From the IMG/VR virus record IMGVR_UViG_3300036406_000539, positions 1 to 23,567 of that record: a stretch of 23,567 nucleotides of DNA; one strand, 5' to 3'. Positions 5,734 to 13,277 of this stretch are shown here, piece after piece. This DNA is from a virus. Under the pieces are notes generated by a model that was not told where the DNA came from, did not search any database, and saw only the letters and a program-made list of their open reading frames with translations. Position 1 is the stretch's first letter. Every line of letters begins with the position of its first letter. Both the position numbers and the translations under genes were made by a program.

Positions 5734-6128
5734 TTGGTATTGGTGTTTGTGTTGTCCATTTCGTCTTCGCCCTTGGCGTCCAATTCGTAGAAACCAGTCA
5801 GCTTCAGCACCGCCCGCGACATTGCCCGCTTTTCGGCCATGGCCACCGGGTAGGGGTTGCGGTTGTTCTGCGCGCTGGCCTCTCCGAAGGTGGTCACCGT
5901 GTTGCCCGCCGCATCGACCGCGTCAGCTTGAATTACGTAGCGTGCCTTTTCCGCGTCGCTCCATGCGTAGATGGGCGTATAGGTCACCTTGACTTTCGCC
6001 ACGCGGCAGATGTGTTCAATGCCCGCGCGGGTCACGATGATGAACCCGCGGCCGTCCTTGTGGAAGTGCCCGCCGTTCATCTTGTAGCGAGCGGCAAGCG
6101 CCCGCAGTTCGGCTGTGTTGTCCTTCAT
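5730..6128 (-). CDS. putative single-strand annealing / ssDNA-binding recombination protein
   Basis: A 132-residue protein. The central part runs IEHICRVAKVKVTYTPIY, then TTFGEASAQNN, then NPYPVAMAEKRAMSRAVLKL. I associate the last stretch (AEKRAxxRAVLKL after a G-E-A-S strand) with a widespread phage protein group near recombination and replication genes, resembling small Rad52-like annealing proteins. The tail is acidic and then NTNTNTK. Together with the RecE-like nuclease and the SSB-like protein it would make a complete phage recombination set. The annealing activity is inference. It is the second gene after the consensus promoter, behind a UUCG hairpin. Confidence 0.6.
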   Translation of the reverse strand: MKDNTAELRALAARYKMNGGHFHKDGRGFIIVTRAGIEHICRVAKVKVTYTPIYAWSDAEKARYVIQADAVDAAGNTVTTFGEASAQNNRNPYPVAMAEKRAMSRAVLKLTGFYELDAKGEDEMDNTNTNTK

Positions 6129-6132
6129 GAGT

Positions 6133-6162
6133 AAAAGGGCCCCCGAAGGGGCCCGGGGTTTT
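6133..6162 (-). terminator. UUCG hairpin, terminator or attenuator within the early unit
   Basis: Minus-strand GGGCCCC and GGGGCCC (6154..6148 and 6143..6137) pair over 7 G-C bases around a TTCG loop and are followed by TTTT. On the plus strand the same hairpin is followed by GGGGTTTT, so it may act both ways. It sits between the stop of the first early gene and the ATG at 6128, with no new promoter visible after it. Confidence 0.75.
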
Positions 6163-6394
6163 AATCTTGGAAGTAGTAAGGGGTTTGTGAGCGAGTGATG
6201 GCCTTAATTAAGGAAGTCGCTTCTGCTTTGTTATTGGCCACAAAGCACAGCATGCCTTCGTTCGTGACCTCCCATTCGCTACCGGTATTAAACACCTGGA
6301 AGGAGGTGTAGACCGTGCTATCCGCGGGGCGGTGTTCTACCTCGTAAAGTCCGCCCGTGATTTTGCGGGTGATGGTGTGGGCTTGGTTTTTCAT
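6161..6394 (-). CDS. hypothetical protein, first early gene
   Basis: A 77-residue product. The frame can be read from a GTG at 6430, but the promoter -7 box lies at 6417..6424, so the ATG at 6394 with upstream GGAGAACAA is the sensible start. The sequence is polar with beta-type alternation (GGLYEVEHRP, YTSFQVFN, EWEVTN), then a helix (NKAEATSLIKAITRS). No motif is recognised. As the gene nearest the strongest promoter and the only one before the UUCG hairpin, it would be the most abundant early product, which suits a host-takeover or regulatory role. That last point is inference. Confidence 0.65.
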   Translation of the reverse strand: MKNQAHTITRKITGGLYEVEHRPADSTVYTSFQVFNTGSEWEVTNEGMLCFVANNKAEATSLIKAITRSQTPYYFQD

Positions 6395-6416
6395 TTGTTC
6401 TCCGTGTTTGTTGTCC

Positions 6417-6447
6417 CAAAGATAGGCCACTTTGTTCTACCTCCAAA
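6417..6447 (-). promoter_or_regulatory. Bacteroidota-type promoter of the early unit
   Basis: On the minus strand TTTG (6447..6444), a spacer of exactly 19 bases and TATCTTTG (6424..6417) match the Bacteroidota consensus TTTG-N19-TAnnTTTG at every defined position. It follows the lysis terminator and precedes the ATG at 6394 by about 22 bases, leaving a short leader with GGAG. Confidence 0.88.
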
Positions 6448-6467
6448 TCTTTTGCTAACTTTTTTCG

Positions 6468-6500
6468 AAAAAAAATGGGGAACCCCCGTTGGAGCCCCCC
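6468..6500 (-). terminator. terminator of the late/lysis unit
   Basis: On the minus strand a G-rich arm (6500..6495) and CCCC (6480..6477) can pair, with an inner CTCC/GGGG stem that includes one wobble pair. Eight T residues follow (6475..6468). It lies about 50 bases after the last lysis gene and just before the early promoter. Bases 6501..6550 hold no gene that I can see. Confidence 0.75.
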
Positions 6501-6550
6501 ATCGCCAAATAACAAATACGTTGAACTACGCGCGAAAAACCGAGCCGAAG

Positions 6551-6778
6551 TTAGTCATTCGCCACCGAGATGCATAGCGGCACAATGGCCACGGCGCACA
6601 GTGCAACGGCTGGCCAACTGATGCCGTGCGTGACGATGTCGGCGCAGGCGGTGGTGGCAATCAGGCCGCCCACCGTCCGCTTCGCTGACCACCGCTTCAG
6701 GTCGCCTTTGGTCTTGAACGCTTCGGTCAAGTCAAACGAGCCGAGCAGTTTGGTCAACTGCGCCAGCAGCGGGTTCAT
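6551..6778 (-). CDS. holin-like protein with two membrane segments
   Basis: A 75-residue protein starting MNPLLAQLTKLL. A charged helix (LTEAFKTKGDLKRWSAKR) precedes two hydrophobic stretches, about residues 30 to 46 (VGGLIATTACADIVTHG) and 50 to 70 (AVALCAVAIVPLCISVA). The ATG at 6778 overlaps the stop of the 52-aa gene (ATGA). Longer in-frame starts are shadows. Family knowledge: small proteins with two membrane helices beside a peptidoglycan peptidase are usually class II holins. It is the last gene before the late terminator. Function is by context. Confidence 0.65.
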   Translation of the reverse strand: MNPLLAQLTKLLGSFDLTEAFKTKGDLKRWSAKRTVGGLIATTACADIVTHGISWPAVALCAVAIVPLCISVAND

Positions 6779-6933
6779 TTGGGTTTGCCCATCACGATGG
6801 CCGTCACCACCTTCCGCACCACGTCCAGCCACTTGTCGTCCGTCGTGCTTTCGGTCAGGGCGGTTATCGTTCCCAACAGCGTGATCAGGGCCAACACGAT
6901 TTCTGCCCAATTTGCGATTAAAAAATCCCACAT
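6775..6933 (-). CDS. small holin-like membrane protein
   Basis: A 52-residue protein. Residues 3 to 27 (DFLIANWAEIVLALITLLGT and onward) form one membrane helix after an N-terminal Trp. The C-terminal half (KWLDVVRKVVTAIVMGKPK) is an amphipathic basic helix. I recall this layout from small phage proteins next to endolysins. It starts 10 bases after the peptidase stop and overlaps the next gene (ATGA). It may be a holin or a pinholin partner of the 75-aa protein; which one sets lysis timing cannot be read from the sequence. Confidence 0.6.
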   Translation of the reverse strand: MWDFLIANWAEIVLALITLLGTITALTESTTDDKWLDVVRKVVTAIVMGKPK

Positions 6934-6943
6934 TGTATAGAGT

Positions 6944-7300
6944 TTAATACAACCAAATTACGTCCTCCGGTTTTGATGGGTCGTTGTCCACGTGGATGAA
7001 CGTCGATGAAATGCCGATGCGGTTGAACCCGGCCTCCATCAAGGCGCTGACGATGTGGCACCGGTTGCGCGAATCCGTGCAGTGAATGTCCGCCGCAAGG
7101 CCCAAGGTGTGTGCGCTTGCCCGAACCCCGCCCACTTTCTTGTTGTGCGCCGCGGTGCGGTAGCCGCTGTTGATTTTGAACGGGACCCCGGCGAGGCCGC
7201 GGGCGCGGTCAAGCATCTGCAGGAAGTCCGCATCCATGTGCGCCTCTCCGCTGCCTGGCTTGTCAGGCGAATCAAACTCCGCGTAGTTGAACCACTTCAT
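6944..7300 (-). CDS. endolysin, peptidase M15 (D-Ala-D-Ala carboxypeptidase / L-D endopeptidase type)
   Basis: A 118-residue single-domain enzyme. All zinc ligands of family M15A are visible: H64 and D71 in SAHTLGLAADIH and H103 in FIHVDND. They follow the substrate-loop signature INSGYRTAAHN (residues 43 to 53). The ATG at 7300 overlaps the upstream stop (ATGA); longer starts run into the upstream gene. It would cleave peptide cross-links in peptidoglycan. There is no signal peptide and no separate wall-binding domain, so export must depend on the holin-like neighbours. Confidence 0.9.
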   Translation of the reverse strand: MKWFNYAEFDSPDKPGSGEAHMDADFLQMLDRARGLAGVPFKINSGYRTAAHNKKVGGVRASAHTLGLAADIHCTDSRNRCHIVSALMEAGFNRIGISSTFIHVDNDPSKPEDVIWLY

Positions 7301-7500
7301 GGCTGGTGCTTGGCGAGATGTAACTCGATTCGGCGGATGGCCTCCGCCATCTCCTTGAGCAGGGTCTTCACTTCCACTTCGTTCTTTTCGAGCGAGTGAA
7401 TGCGCGCGTTCATCCGCGCAATGTCCGCGTTCAACTTCACCCACGTGCCGATGATGGCGAGGCCCACAGTAATGGCGATGCCGATAACTTCCGGTGTCAT
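7297..7500 (-). CDS. membrane protein with C-terminal coiled coil, lysis-associated
   Basis: A 67-residue product from the ATG at 7500 (an in-frame TTG at 7509 is less likely). Residues 4 to 21 (EVIGIAITVGLAIIGTWV) are one membrane helix. Residues 22 to 63 show heptad-like hydrophobics with KLNADIARMNARIHSLEKN and are a likely coiled coil. It resembles XhlA-type proteins with the order reversed, or an anchored lysis accessory. Directly upstream of, and overlapping, the M15 peptidase, it is probably part of the lysis cassette. It could be a holin or a spanin-like partner. Confidence 0.65.
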   Translation of the reverse strand: MTPEVIGIAITVGLAIIGTWVKLNADIARMNARIHSLEKNEVEVKTLLKEMAEAIRRIELHLAKHQP

Positions 7501-7524
7501 GGGCTGCAATTTACCGCCTGACGC

Positions 7525-10350
7525 TTAAATCAATTCCAAATGGCCGTGGACGTGGTAAGTGTTTGACGCTATGCACTTAACGCGCGCGCGGGCATACTGC
7601 TCGGCAAGGTTGGTCAGAAAGCTCCCTGCGCACAATAGCGTCACACCCGACCCCGCGACGATGTTCACCGTGCCAATTCCTCCCTGCTCGATTTCAAACT
7701 CCTGCCCGATGCTAAACGTGCCGGTGTTGATGGTGAAGCTTTCCGTGGTGTTCCACATTGGCCGCTTGTACCTCCCCGCATCGCCTGCCACGAGCGTGTA
7801 GCCGCTGGTGGTGATTTCGTCAACGGGCGTGAAGTACGGCCCCTCGCTTACCCACGACAGCGTGCCCGACCCGTTAGTGCGCAGCAGTTGGCCCGAAGTG
7901 CCGTCCGCCGATGGCAAGGTGTATGTGGTCGATGTGGTCAGCGAATTGGGCGCCTTGAGTCCGATTTCTGCCGTGCCGTTGTCGCGAGCTTCCCGCAGCG
8001 CTAAACGCCCGCCGACCGCGTCGTCAAAGCTTTCAATTAGAATCTCCACCGCATAAACGGCCGAAGTGTTATCAATGGTCAACGGGTCAGCCTGCCCGGC
8101 TGATTCAATTGTAAAGTTTCCGAGCTGCAAATCCAAAGTCACCGGCACGTTGAACCGCGCTGACACGTCGTCGGCCTCCAAGATTTTTACCGCGCCGACG
8201 TTGATTTCGAATTCGTCATCGCCGACGCTTATGAAGTTGTCCTGGTCTGCCACGAGCGAGACGATGCCGTTGCGCAGGGGAATGACGCTGTCGATGGTTC
8301 CGGCGTTCACCGCCACCTGCGCCTCGGTGGACGTCAGCGACGCGATGGTGCCGGACGGTGCGACGGGGAGCGGCGGGATGTAGTCCTCGAACTGCGCAGC
8401 CGGGACGGTCACCCCGGACGATGCCCGCGCGAGCTGCACCAGTTCGATGTCATATTGATTGATGCCCGCCGTGTAGGACAGTGTGATGGCCGCGTAGTTG
8501 TTGCCGCCGTGCGTGTAGGTGTCGAATGGCGTGAGGCACTCGCCTGTGCCTTGCGGCCGGCTGTCGTAGATGGTGCCGGACATCCGGCGGAGGTTGGACG
8601 CTTGGCCGAGCAGCCACTCCCTGCACACCAGTGCGTGCAGGTTGCTTTCAAATCCCGTGTTGTAGTTGTAGCGGAACTTGGTCGGTTGGAAGCGGTCGGA
8701 CGCCGCACCGCCCGATGGCAGGGCGAAGATCCCGCCGCCGCGGGTGCCGACGCGGTCGCTGATTTTAGCCTCGGGCAAATCCACCTTGAGGCGCGACGTG
8801 GTGTTGTCGTTGGTCGCCTTGAACACGATGGTGCTGCCCTGCATTTCGTAAATGGCCGTTGGGTAGATGGTCACCCCCGACGCGCTGTGTTCGGTTGGAT
8901 TGTAGGTCGTGTAACTCCCGCCCGCGTCATCTCGGTAGCCGCTCAAGATGCTGAACGCGAAGTTCTCGCTGGTCAAATCGCCCGGCAAGCCGGGCATGTC
9001 GATGGCAAAGTCGAACGTGAGGCTTTCCTCGATGGTGAGGTCGACGCCCGGCGATATGAAGTAGATCCCGTCGTTGCTGTCCGTTGTCCACTCCGTTTCC
9101 CCGTAGGTGAATGACGCAATCAAATCGTTGCCGAGCGAGGTGGCAAAGGGTATCGGGTTGGTGGCAAATTGCCGCAGGCGCTTGGCGTAGTATTGCCCAA
9201 TTCGAACTTTGATGAGGTACTGCACACGCACGCCGAGCGCGGTCACGGAATCCGCATCGTGCTTGAGGTTGATGCGCATGCGCAGCGACAGCGCGGTGCC
9301 GGAGGTGTAATGCACCAGGGCCGCCGGGTTGAAATTTACCGGCGTGCCGTCGAAGTGGTTGGTTGCGCTGCCAACCTCCGCGTACACGTGGTCGATGGCG
9401 AACGGCGATGCCTGCAAGTAGTCGAACGACCGCCGCACCTCCTTAAGCGCAGGCAGGTAGCCATGCCGCCATCCGCGCAGGCGGTTGATGCCGGTGCTGT
9501 CAAGGGCGAACTGCGTGCGGGCCTGGCTGAAGGCGCCAATCTGCGATGCACCGCTGTTGTAGTTGTAGCCCGAGAAGGTATCCTCGTACCAGTGCAACGC
9601 CCATGCGTCAAAGACAAAGCCGGATGTGAGGTCGGTGTCGAAGGTCGGCTTCCAAAACAGCCGCAGCCCGAACGCAAGGCACACCTCCTCAAGCACCTCG
9701 TAGCAACTCCAGTATTCCGCAGGTTCGGCCTCCGCGTCTTTGAACGTGGCGAAGTTCAGCTGAGTGCGCAGGAACGAAATCCACGTGCTGTTGGATGGGC
9801 GGAAGCATTCGAGGTCGTCGATGATGCGGAACCGCTCGGTGTCCGCCGTAATCGACCACGTGCGCAGCGCGTTGATGGCGTTGGTGAGATGGCCCGTTAC
9901 AAGCGCGTAGCCCGTGCCTTCGGGCGATTGGAGGTAATCGACGTTGCGCAGGTTCGCGAGGTCGTCGGTCGCCAGGATTTCCACCTGCTGCGGGTACGCC
10001 TCGTCGATGACGTCAATGAACTCCGGCAGGATGATGCCGCGCCAGTACAGCAGGCCGTTGCTGATGGTGCTGCCGCCGGTGCGGATTTCGAGGAAGTAGC
10101 GCCCCTCGTAGGCGGCGGCGAGGTTGAAAAGCAGGGCGGCGTCGTTGTTGTTCTGCAGGATCATCGGCAGCGTCACCGTGCTCGGGATGATGGGGCTGAA
10201 CCTGTCGTCCCCCTCGAAGTCCAAGCGAAAACCGTAGTCGCCCAACACGAACTCGAACGGCGATGTGCCGCCGTAGTCCTGGTCAAAGATGTTGACGGTG
10301 AACAGCGTGTTTTGGAGGTCGCGGAACTGCGACGTGTAGCGGATGGCCAT
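7525..10350 (-). CDS. large tail-tip / baseplate protein with C-terminal fibre region
   Basis: A 941-residue protein starting on the last base of the tape-measure stop (TAATG). Residues 1 to about 640 form a large, mostly beta region (FTVNIFDQDYGG, YEGRYFLEIRTG, LLYWRGIILPEFID). I associate this with the hub-like protein that follows the tape measure in Bacteroidota phages. From about 690 the sequence becomes fibre-like and repetitive, with the signature TYTLPSADGTSGQLL...GTLSWVSE near residues 810 to 836. A final beta domain rich in Gly, Thr and Ser (837 to 941) is a probable receptor or surface-binding end. No lysozyme or protease motif is seen. The tail-tip role rests on gene order and composition. 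Confidence 0.75.
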   Translation of the reverse strand: MAIRYTSQFRDLQNTLFTVNIFDQDYGGTSPFEFVLGDYGFRLDFEGDDRFSPIIPSTVTLPMILQNNNDAALLFNLAAAYEGRYFLEIRTGGSTISNGLLYWRGIILPEFIDVIDEAYPQQVEILATDDLANLRNVDYLQSPEGTGYALVTGHLTNAINALRTWSITADTERFRIIDDLECFRPSNSTWISFLRTQLNFATFKDAEAEPAEYWSCYEVLEEVCLAFGLRLFWKPTFDTDLTSGFVFDAWALHWYEDTFSGYNYNSGASQIGAFSQARTQFALDSTGINRLRGWRHGYLPALKEVRRSFDYLQASPFAIDHVYAEVGSATNHFDGTPVNFNPAALVHYTSGTALSLRMRINLKHDADSVTALGVRVQYLIKVRIGQYYAKRLRQFATNPIPFATSLGNDLIASFTYGETEWTTDSNDGIYFISPGVDLTIEESLTFDFAIDMPGLPGDLTSENFAFSILSGYRDDAGGSYTTYNPTEHSASGVTIYPTAIYEMQGSTIVFKATNDNTTSRLKVDLPEAKISDRVGTRGGGIFALPSGGAASDRFQPTKFRYNYNTGFESNLHALVCREWLLGQASNLRRMSGTIYDSRPQGTGECLTPFDTYTHGGNNYAAITLSYTAGINQYDIELVQLARASSGVTVPAAQFEDYIPPLPVAPSGTIASLTSTEAQVAVNAGTIDSVIPLRNGIVSLVADQDNFISVGDDEFEINVGAVKILEADDVSARFNVPVTLDLQLGNFTIESAGQADPLTIDNTSAVYAVEILIESFDDAVGGRLALREARDNGTAEIGLKAPNSLTTSTTYTLPSADGTSGQLLRTNGSGTLSWVSEGPYFTPVDEITTSGYTLVAGDAGRYKRPMWNTTESFTINTGTFSIGQEFEIEQGGIGTVNIVAGSGVTLLCAGSFLTNLAEQYARARVKCIASNTYHVHGHLELI

Positions 10351-12680
10351 TACCTGTATCTGTTTGCGTCGCGCCCTGTGCGCTGGTTGGAAATTAGGAT
10401 GTCACGCCCGCTGATGCGCCCGCTGACTACGACGTTGCCGCCCGCCCCACCGATGAGCGACCGCAACTTGTCGAGCGGCGCAATGACCTCGGGGTTGGTG
10501 CGCGCCCCGGGGTACTCGCCCACAAGGCCCATCGTGGGGCCGCTGACGATGCCGCCGTCCGCAAAGCCGGTGATGCTGCCAAACACTTCGCGCATGAGCG
10601 CCATGCCCGCCGTGATGAGCGCAGGCAGGACGATGGCTGCACCCGGCCCGGCCGCGGTGGACGTCTGCGCTGCGGCCTGAATGGCCAGCGCCGTGGCTGC
10701 GTTGAACGCCGCGTCAACGGCCGATGATGCAAAGGCTTTCATTGCCTCCTTGCCTTCCTCGGATCCCGTCAAGATTTGCCCGAACGCGGTGCCGAACTGC
10801 GCGCCAAGTTGCTGCGCCGTAGCTGCGATGTCCGCAATGATTTGCTTCAGGTTCTCGCCCCACTGCTGTTGCGCTGCTTTAATCTTCAGGAACTTGTCGA
10901 ACATGACTTGGTCAAAGTCGAGGTCATCGACCACGTCGTCAATCATTTCGATTTCGTCCAGCACGATGTTGTCCGCAAGGCCCGCCTGCCATTCGGCGAT
11001 GCGCTGGCTTTCCGTTTGCAAGTCGGCCAGCACCTCATCCATGGTGGTGCCGAACTCGCCCGCTGCCGCTGTGATAGCTCCGGCGTTCTGCGCCCTGCCA
11101 TCCCCGCCGCCGGTGGTGGGCGTGTTGACCTTGCCGATTTTCAGCGGCTGCTTGAGCGCGGAGCCAAGGCCGTTCATGCTGTCCGCTGACTCCTTCGCCC
11201 CCGTCTTGATGCTGTCAAAGAACGCGTTGACGTCGTCTTGAATGCCGCCAAGCCAGCCCTCGATGCTGCTGTCAATGCCAAGGGCGTTGAGCACGAGGTC
11301 GACGCCGTGTGCAATCTTGCGGAGCGCACCGATGATGGTGTTGGTAATTAACTGCCACATGCTTGCAGCCACGTCCACAAGGCCGGAAAGGAACTTGCGC
11401 CAGTCGCCCTTGAACAGCGCGGTGAACGTCGCGAGGATGCCCTCGATGACATTGAACGCGCTTCCCAAGATTTGCATGACAACGTCCATGCTTACGGCAA
11501 TCGTCTGCATAATGGCCCCGCCGAACCTATCCCAAAAGGCCTGAAGAAATCCAATCGCCGCAGCCCACAGCGCCTTCACTGCTTCCATGCCCTGTTCAAA
11601 AGCCCCCCTCAAATCCTCAAGCACCGCACTGCCATCGCCGGTGCCGAAGTAGGCAACAATCTGATCCCAATTCGCGATGATGAGCGCAACCGCCGCAGCC
11701 ACCGCAAGGGCGATAGCCGTCACGGGGTTGGTAAGCATCGCCGCGTTCATCGCCCCAATGGCTTTGGTGGCAATCGCCGCCGCGCCCTGCATAGCGGTTA
11801 CCGCTTTAGATGCGTAGCCGAATGCTAAGATTGCCGGGCCGATTGCCGCGACTACGCCGCCTACCACAATGATGATGCGCTTGGTGCGCGCGTCAAGGTC
11901 GCTGAACCTTTCCGCAAGTTCGGTCACCCGCTCGATGATGCCAGTGACCATCGGCAGCAACTGCACACCAAGCGATGCGGCCGCAAGCTTCAGCGCATCC
12001 ATAGCGGTGCTGAACTTGCCCATTGCCGTCTGGCTCAAATTGTACATGGCGTTGAACGCGAACCCGCCCTCCTCGCTCATGCTGGCAAGCGTCTCGTTGA
12101 ACATCTCCACACTGACGGCGCCGCCTCCCAACTGCGAAGGCAGCAGGCCGGTAGCCTCCGACAGCATGGTGAAAATGGGGATGCCGCGCTCGGCCAGTTG
12201 GTTCAGGTTTTCCAACTCAACCTTGCCCTTGGCTTGAACCTTTGCGAAGATCCCGGCCATCTCGTCAATCGGCACACCCGCAGCCGCGGCGATGTCGCCG
12301 AGAAACTGCAACTGTCCGTTGACTTGGTCGATGTCGGTACCGGCCGCAAGCAACTGCCGCGCCGCCGATGCGATGCCCTCGATTTCGTAGGGCGTCTCGG
12401 CTGCGAACTTGTTCAACTGGTCAACCATCTGACCGGCTTGCTCCGCGCCGCCCGTGAGCGACACGAACTGCACTTGCATCGTCTGCAAATCCATGGCCGC
12501 CTTCACCGCCGCAGCACCAAGGCCAACCACAGGCAGCGTCAATGCCATGGACATGTTCTTGCCCAAGTCCGTGACGTTGTCGGCGGTGGATTTGATGTTG
12601 CGCTGGAGCTTGCCTAACTCCGTGTTGAACTGCCGCGTATCCGCGCCAATTTTGACTATGAGGTCGCCGAGTTTAGCCAT
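10350..12680 (-). CDS. tail tape measure protein
   Basis: A 776-residue protein. The start IVKIGADTRQFNTELGKLQRNI is the usual TP901-type opening. Residues 60 to 260 are helical. Membrane-type helices occur at about 268 to 290 (RIIIVVGGVVAAIGPAIL) and 318 to 337 (NPVTAIALAVAAAVALII), with further hydrophobic helices to about 450. The C-terminal region has FADGGIVSGPTMGLVGEYPG and NPEVIAPLDKL, an ending I know from tape measures of Bacteroidota phages. Family knowledge: tape length sets tail length at about 0.15 nm per residue, which gives roughly 115 nm. It overlaps the chaperone extension by 8 nt and the tail-tip gene by 1 nt. Confidence 0.92.
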   Translation of the reverse strand: MAKLGDLIVKIGADTRQFNTELGKLQRNIKSTADNVTDLGKNMSMALTLPVVGLGAAAVKAAMDLQTMQVQFVSLTGGAEQAGQMVDQLNKFAAETPYEIEGIASAARQLLAAGTDIDQVNGQLQFLGDIAAAAGVPIDEMAGIFAKVQAKGKVELENLNQLAERGIPIFTMLSEATGLLPSQLGGGAVSVEMFNETLASMSEEGGFAFNAMYNLSQTAMGKFSTAMDALKLAAASLGVQLLPMVTGIIERVTELAERFSDLDARTKRIIIVVGGVVAAIGPAILAFGYASKAVTAMQGAAAIATKAIGAMNAAMLTNPVTAIALAVAAAVALIIANWDQIVAYFGTGDGSAVLEDLRGAFEQGMEAVKALWAAAIGFLQAFWDRFGGAIMQTIAVSMDVVMQILGSAFNVIEGILATFTALFKGDWRKFLSGLVDVAASMWQLITNTIIGALRKIAHGVDLVLNALGIDSSIEGWLGGIQDDVNAFFDSIKTGAKESADSMNGLGSALKQPLKIGKVNTPTTGGGDGRAQNAGAITAAAGEFGTTMDEVLADLQTESQRIAEWQAGLADNIVLDEIEMIDDVVDDLDFDQVMFDKFLKIKAAQQQWGENLKQIIADIAATAQQLGAQFGTAFGQILTGSEEGKEAMKAFASSAVDAAFNAATALAIQAAAQTSTAAGPGAAIVLPALITAGMALMREVFGSITGFADGGIVSGPTMGLVGEYPGARTNPEVIAPLDKLRSLIGGAGGNVVVSGRISGRDILISNQRTGRDANRYR

Positions 12681-12993
12681 GGCTCATTTTAGCAATTTGC
12701 CGCAAGATACCACGCCCATCGACGGGCACTTTGGCCTTGCGCTCCCATTCAAATTCCGCCAGGTCTTGCGGCTTGAGGCGGCGCTTGGTGTGGGGGTTTA
12801 GCAGCAGGCAGGCGAGCCACCGGGTGCGCTCCCATTCAGCGCGCTGGCGCAGTTCCTCAATCTCGTGCAGCCCGCGCATCGCGTTGCCGAACTCGGCGAA
12901 CGTCATGCCGTAAAGCGACGAAGGGGTCAGGCCAAGTTGGCCCAACCCCATCGCCTCGATTTCATCCCAACTCAGCGCTTTATCGCGGCGCTT
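12673..12993 (-). CDS. tail assembly chaperone, -1 frameshift extension (gpT analogue)
   Basis: Read in the -1 frame after the A-run at 12992..13000, this gives a 106-residue extension, so the joined product is about 201 aa. It begins KRRDKALSWDEIEAMG, and LGLTPSSLYGMTFAEFGNAM follows. The pattern of a Trp helix, a G-LGLxPxxxxxMT turn and a helical E-rich part is what I expect of the second domain of phage tail chaperones. The C-terminus is basic. An internal ATG at 12951 is open, but it would cut off the Trp helix. Family knowledge: the G-T fusion binds the tail tube and tape measure during assembly. Confidence 0.75.
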   Translation of the reverse strand, partial: KRRDKALSWDEIEAMGLGQLGLTPSSLYGMTFAEFGNAMRGLHEIEELRQRAEWERTRWLACLLLNPHTKRRLKPQDLAEFEWERKAKVPVDGRGILRQIAKMSHG

Positions 12994-13277
12994 TTTTTTT
13001 GGCCGCTTGCAGTGCCAAGCAGCGCGGCGATTGCCTCGCTGATGGCCTGCACATCCTGCACGGTGACAAGGTCGAGGAACTCGTCCACTGTCAACTCGAA
13101 CTTCATGCCCGCCGCCTTGCAGCCGCTTTCGATGAAGTAGTACGCCATCTCAGGGATGCGCGTGATGTCATCGGCATCCACTCCGGTGACCTTCACGCCC
13201 GTCGCCTGCTCAAACTTCCGCCACGCGCCCATAGATGCGCGCAGCGGGTAGGTGACGCCGTTGATTTGAATGTCCAT
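12972..13277 (-). CDS. tail assembly chaperone (gpG analogue)
   Basis: A 101-residue protein between the tail tube and tape measure genes, where the gpG-type chaperone always lies. The start MDIQINGVTYPLRASMGAWRKFEQATG matches the usual opening (a short beta hairpin, then a helix with W.K.E..TG) of such chaperones. The rest is helical. The end (GQKKSAAIKR) is encoded across nine consecutive A residues, where a share of ribosomes should slip to make the longer product. It starts on the last base of the tail tube stop (TAATG). Confidence 0.85.
   Translation of the reverse strand: MDIQINGVTYPLRASMGAWRKFEQATGVKVTGVDADDITRIPEMAYYFIESGCKAAGMKFELTVDEFLDLVTVQDVQAISEAIAALLGTASGQKKSAAIKR
12974..13000 (-). 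promoter_or_regulatory. programmed -1 ribosomal frameshift site
   Basis: On the minus strand nine A residues (13000..12992) are read CAA AAA AAA AGC in the zero frame. Both AAA codons can re-pair perfectly after a -1 slip and then read AAG into the open extension frame. AGCGC (12992..12988) and GCGCT (12978..12974) can form a 5-bp stem directly downstream. Such a stem is usually a few bases further away, so its role is doubtful. The zero frame stops at 12972. Confidence 0.8.

Noticed and set aside
9169-10680. 503-codon open frame on the plus strand
   Set aside because: It lies antisense to the tail-tip and tape-measure genes, has Arg/Val/Ala-heavy composition typical of the reverse of a GC-rich gene and shows no domain pattern.
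12673-12951. Separate 92-aa gene starting at the internal ATG 12951
   Set aside because: The -1 frame is open further upstream to the A run and encodes the Trp-helix part of the chaperone domain, so a frameshift product is more likely.
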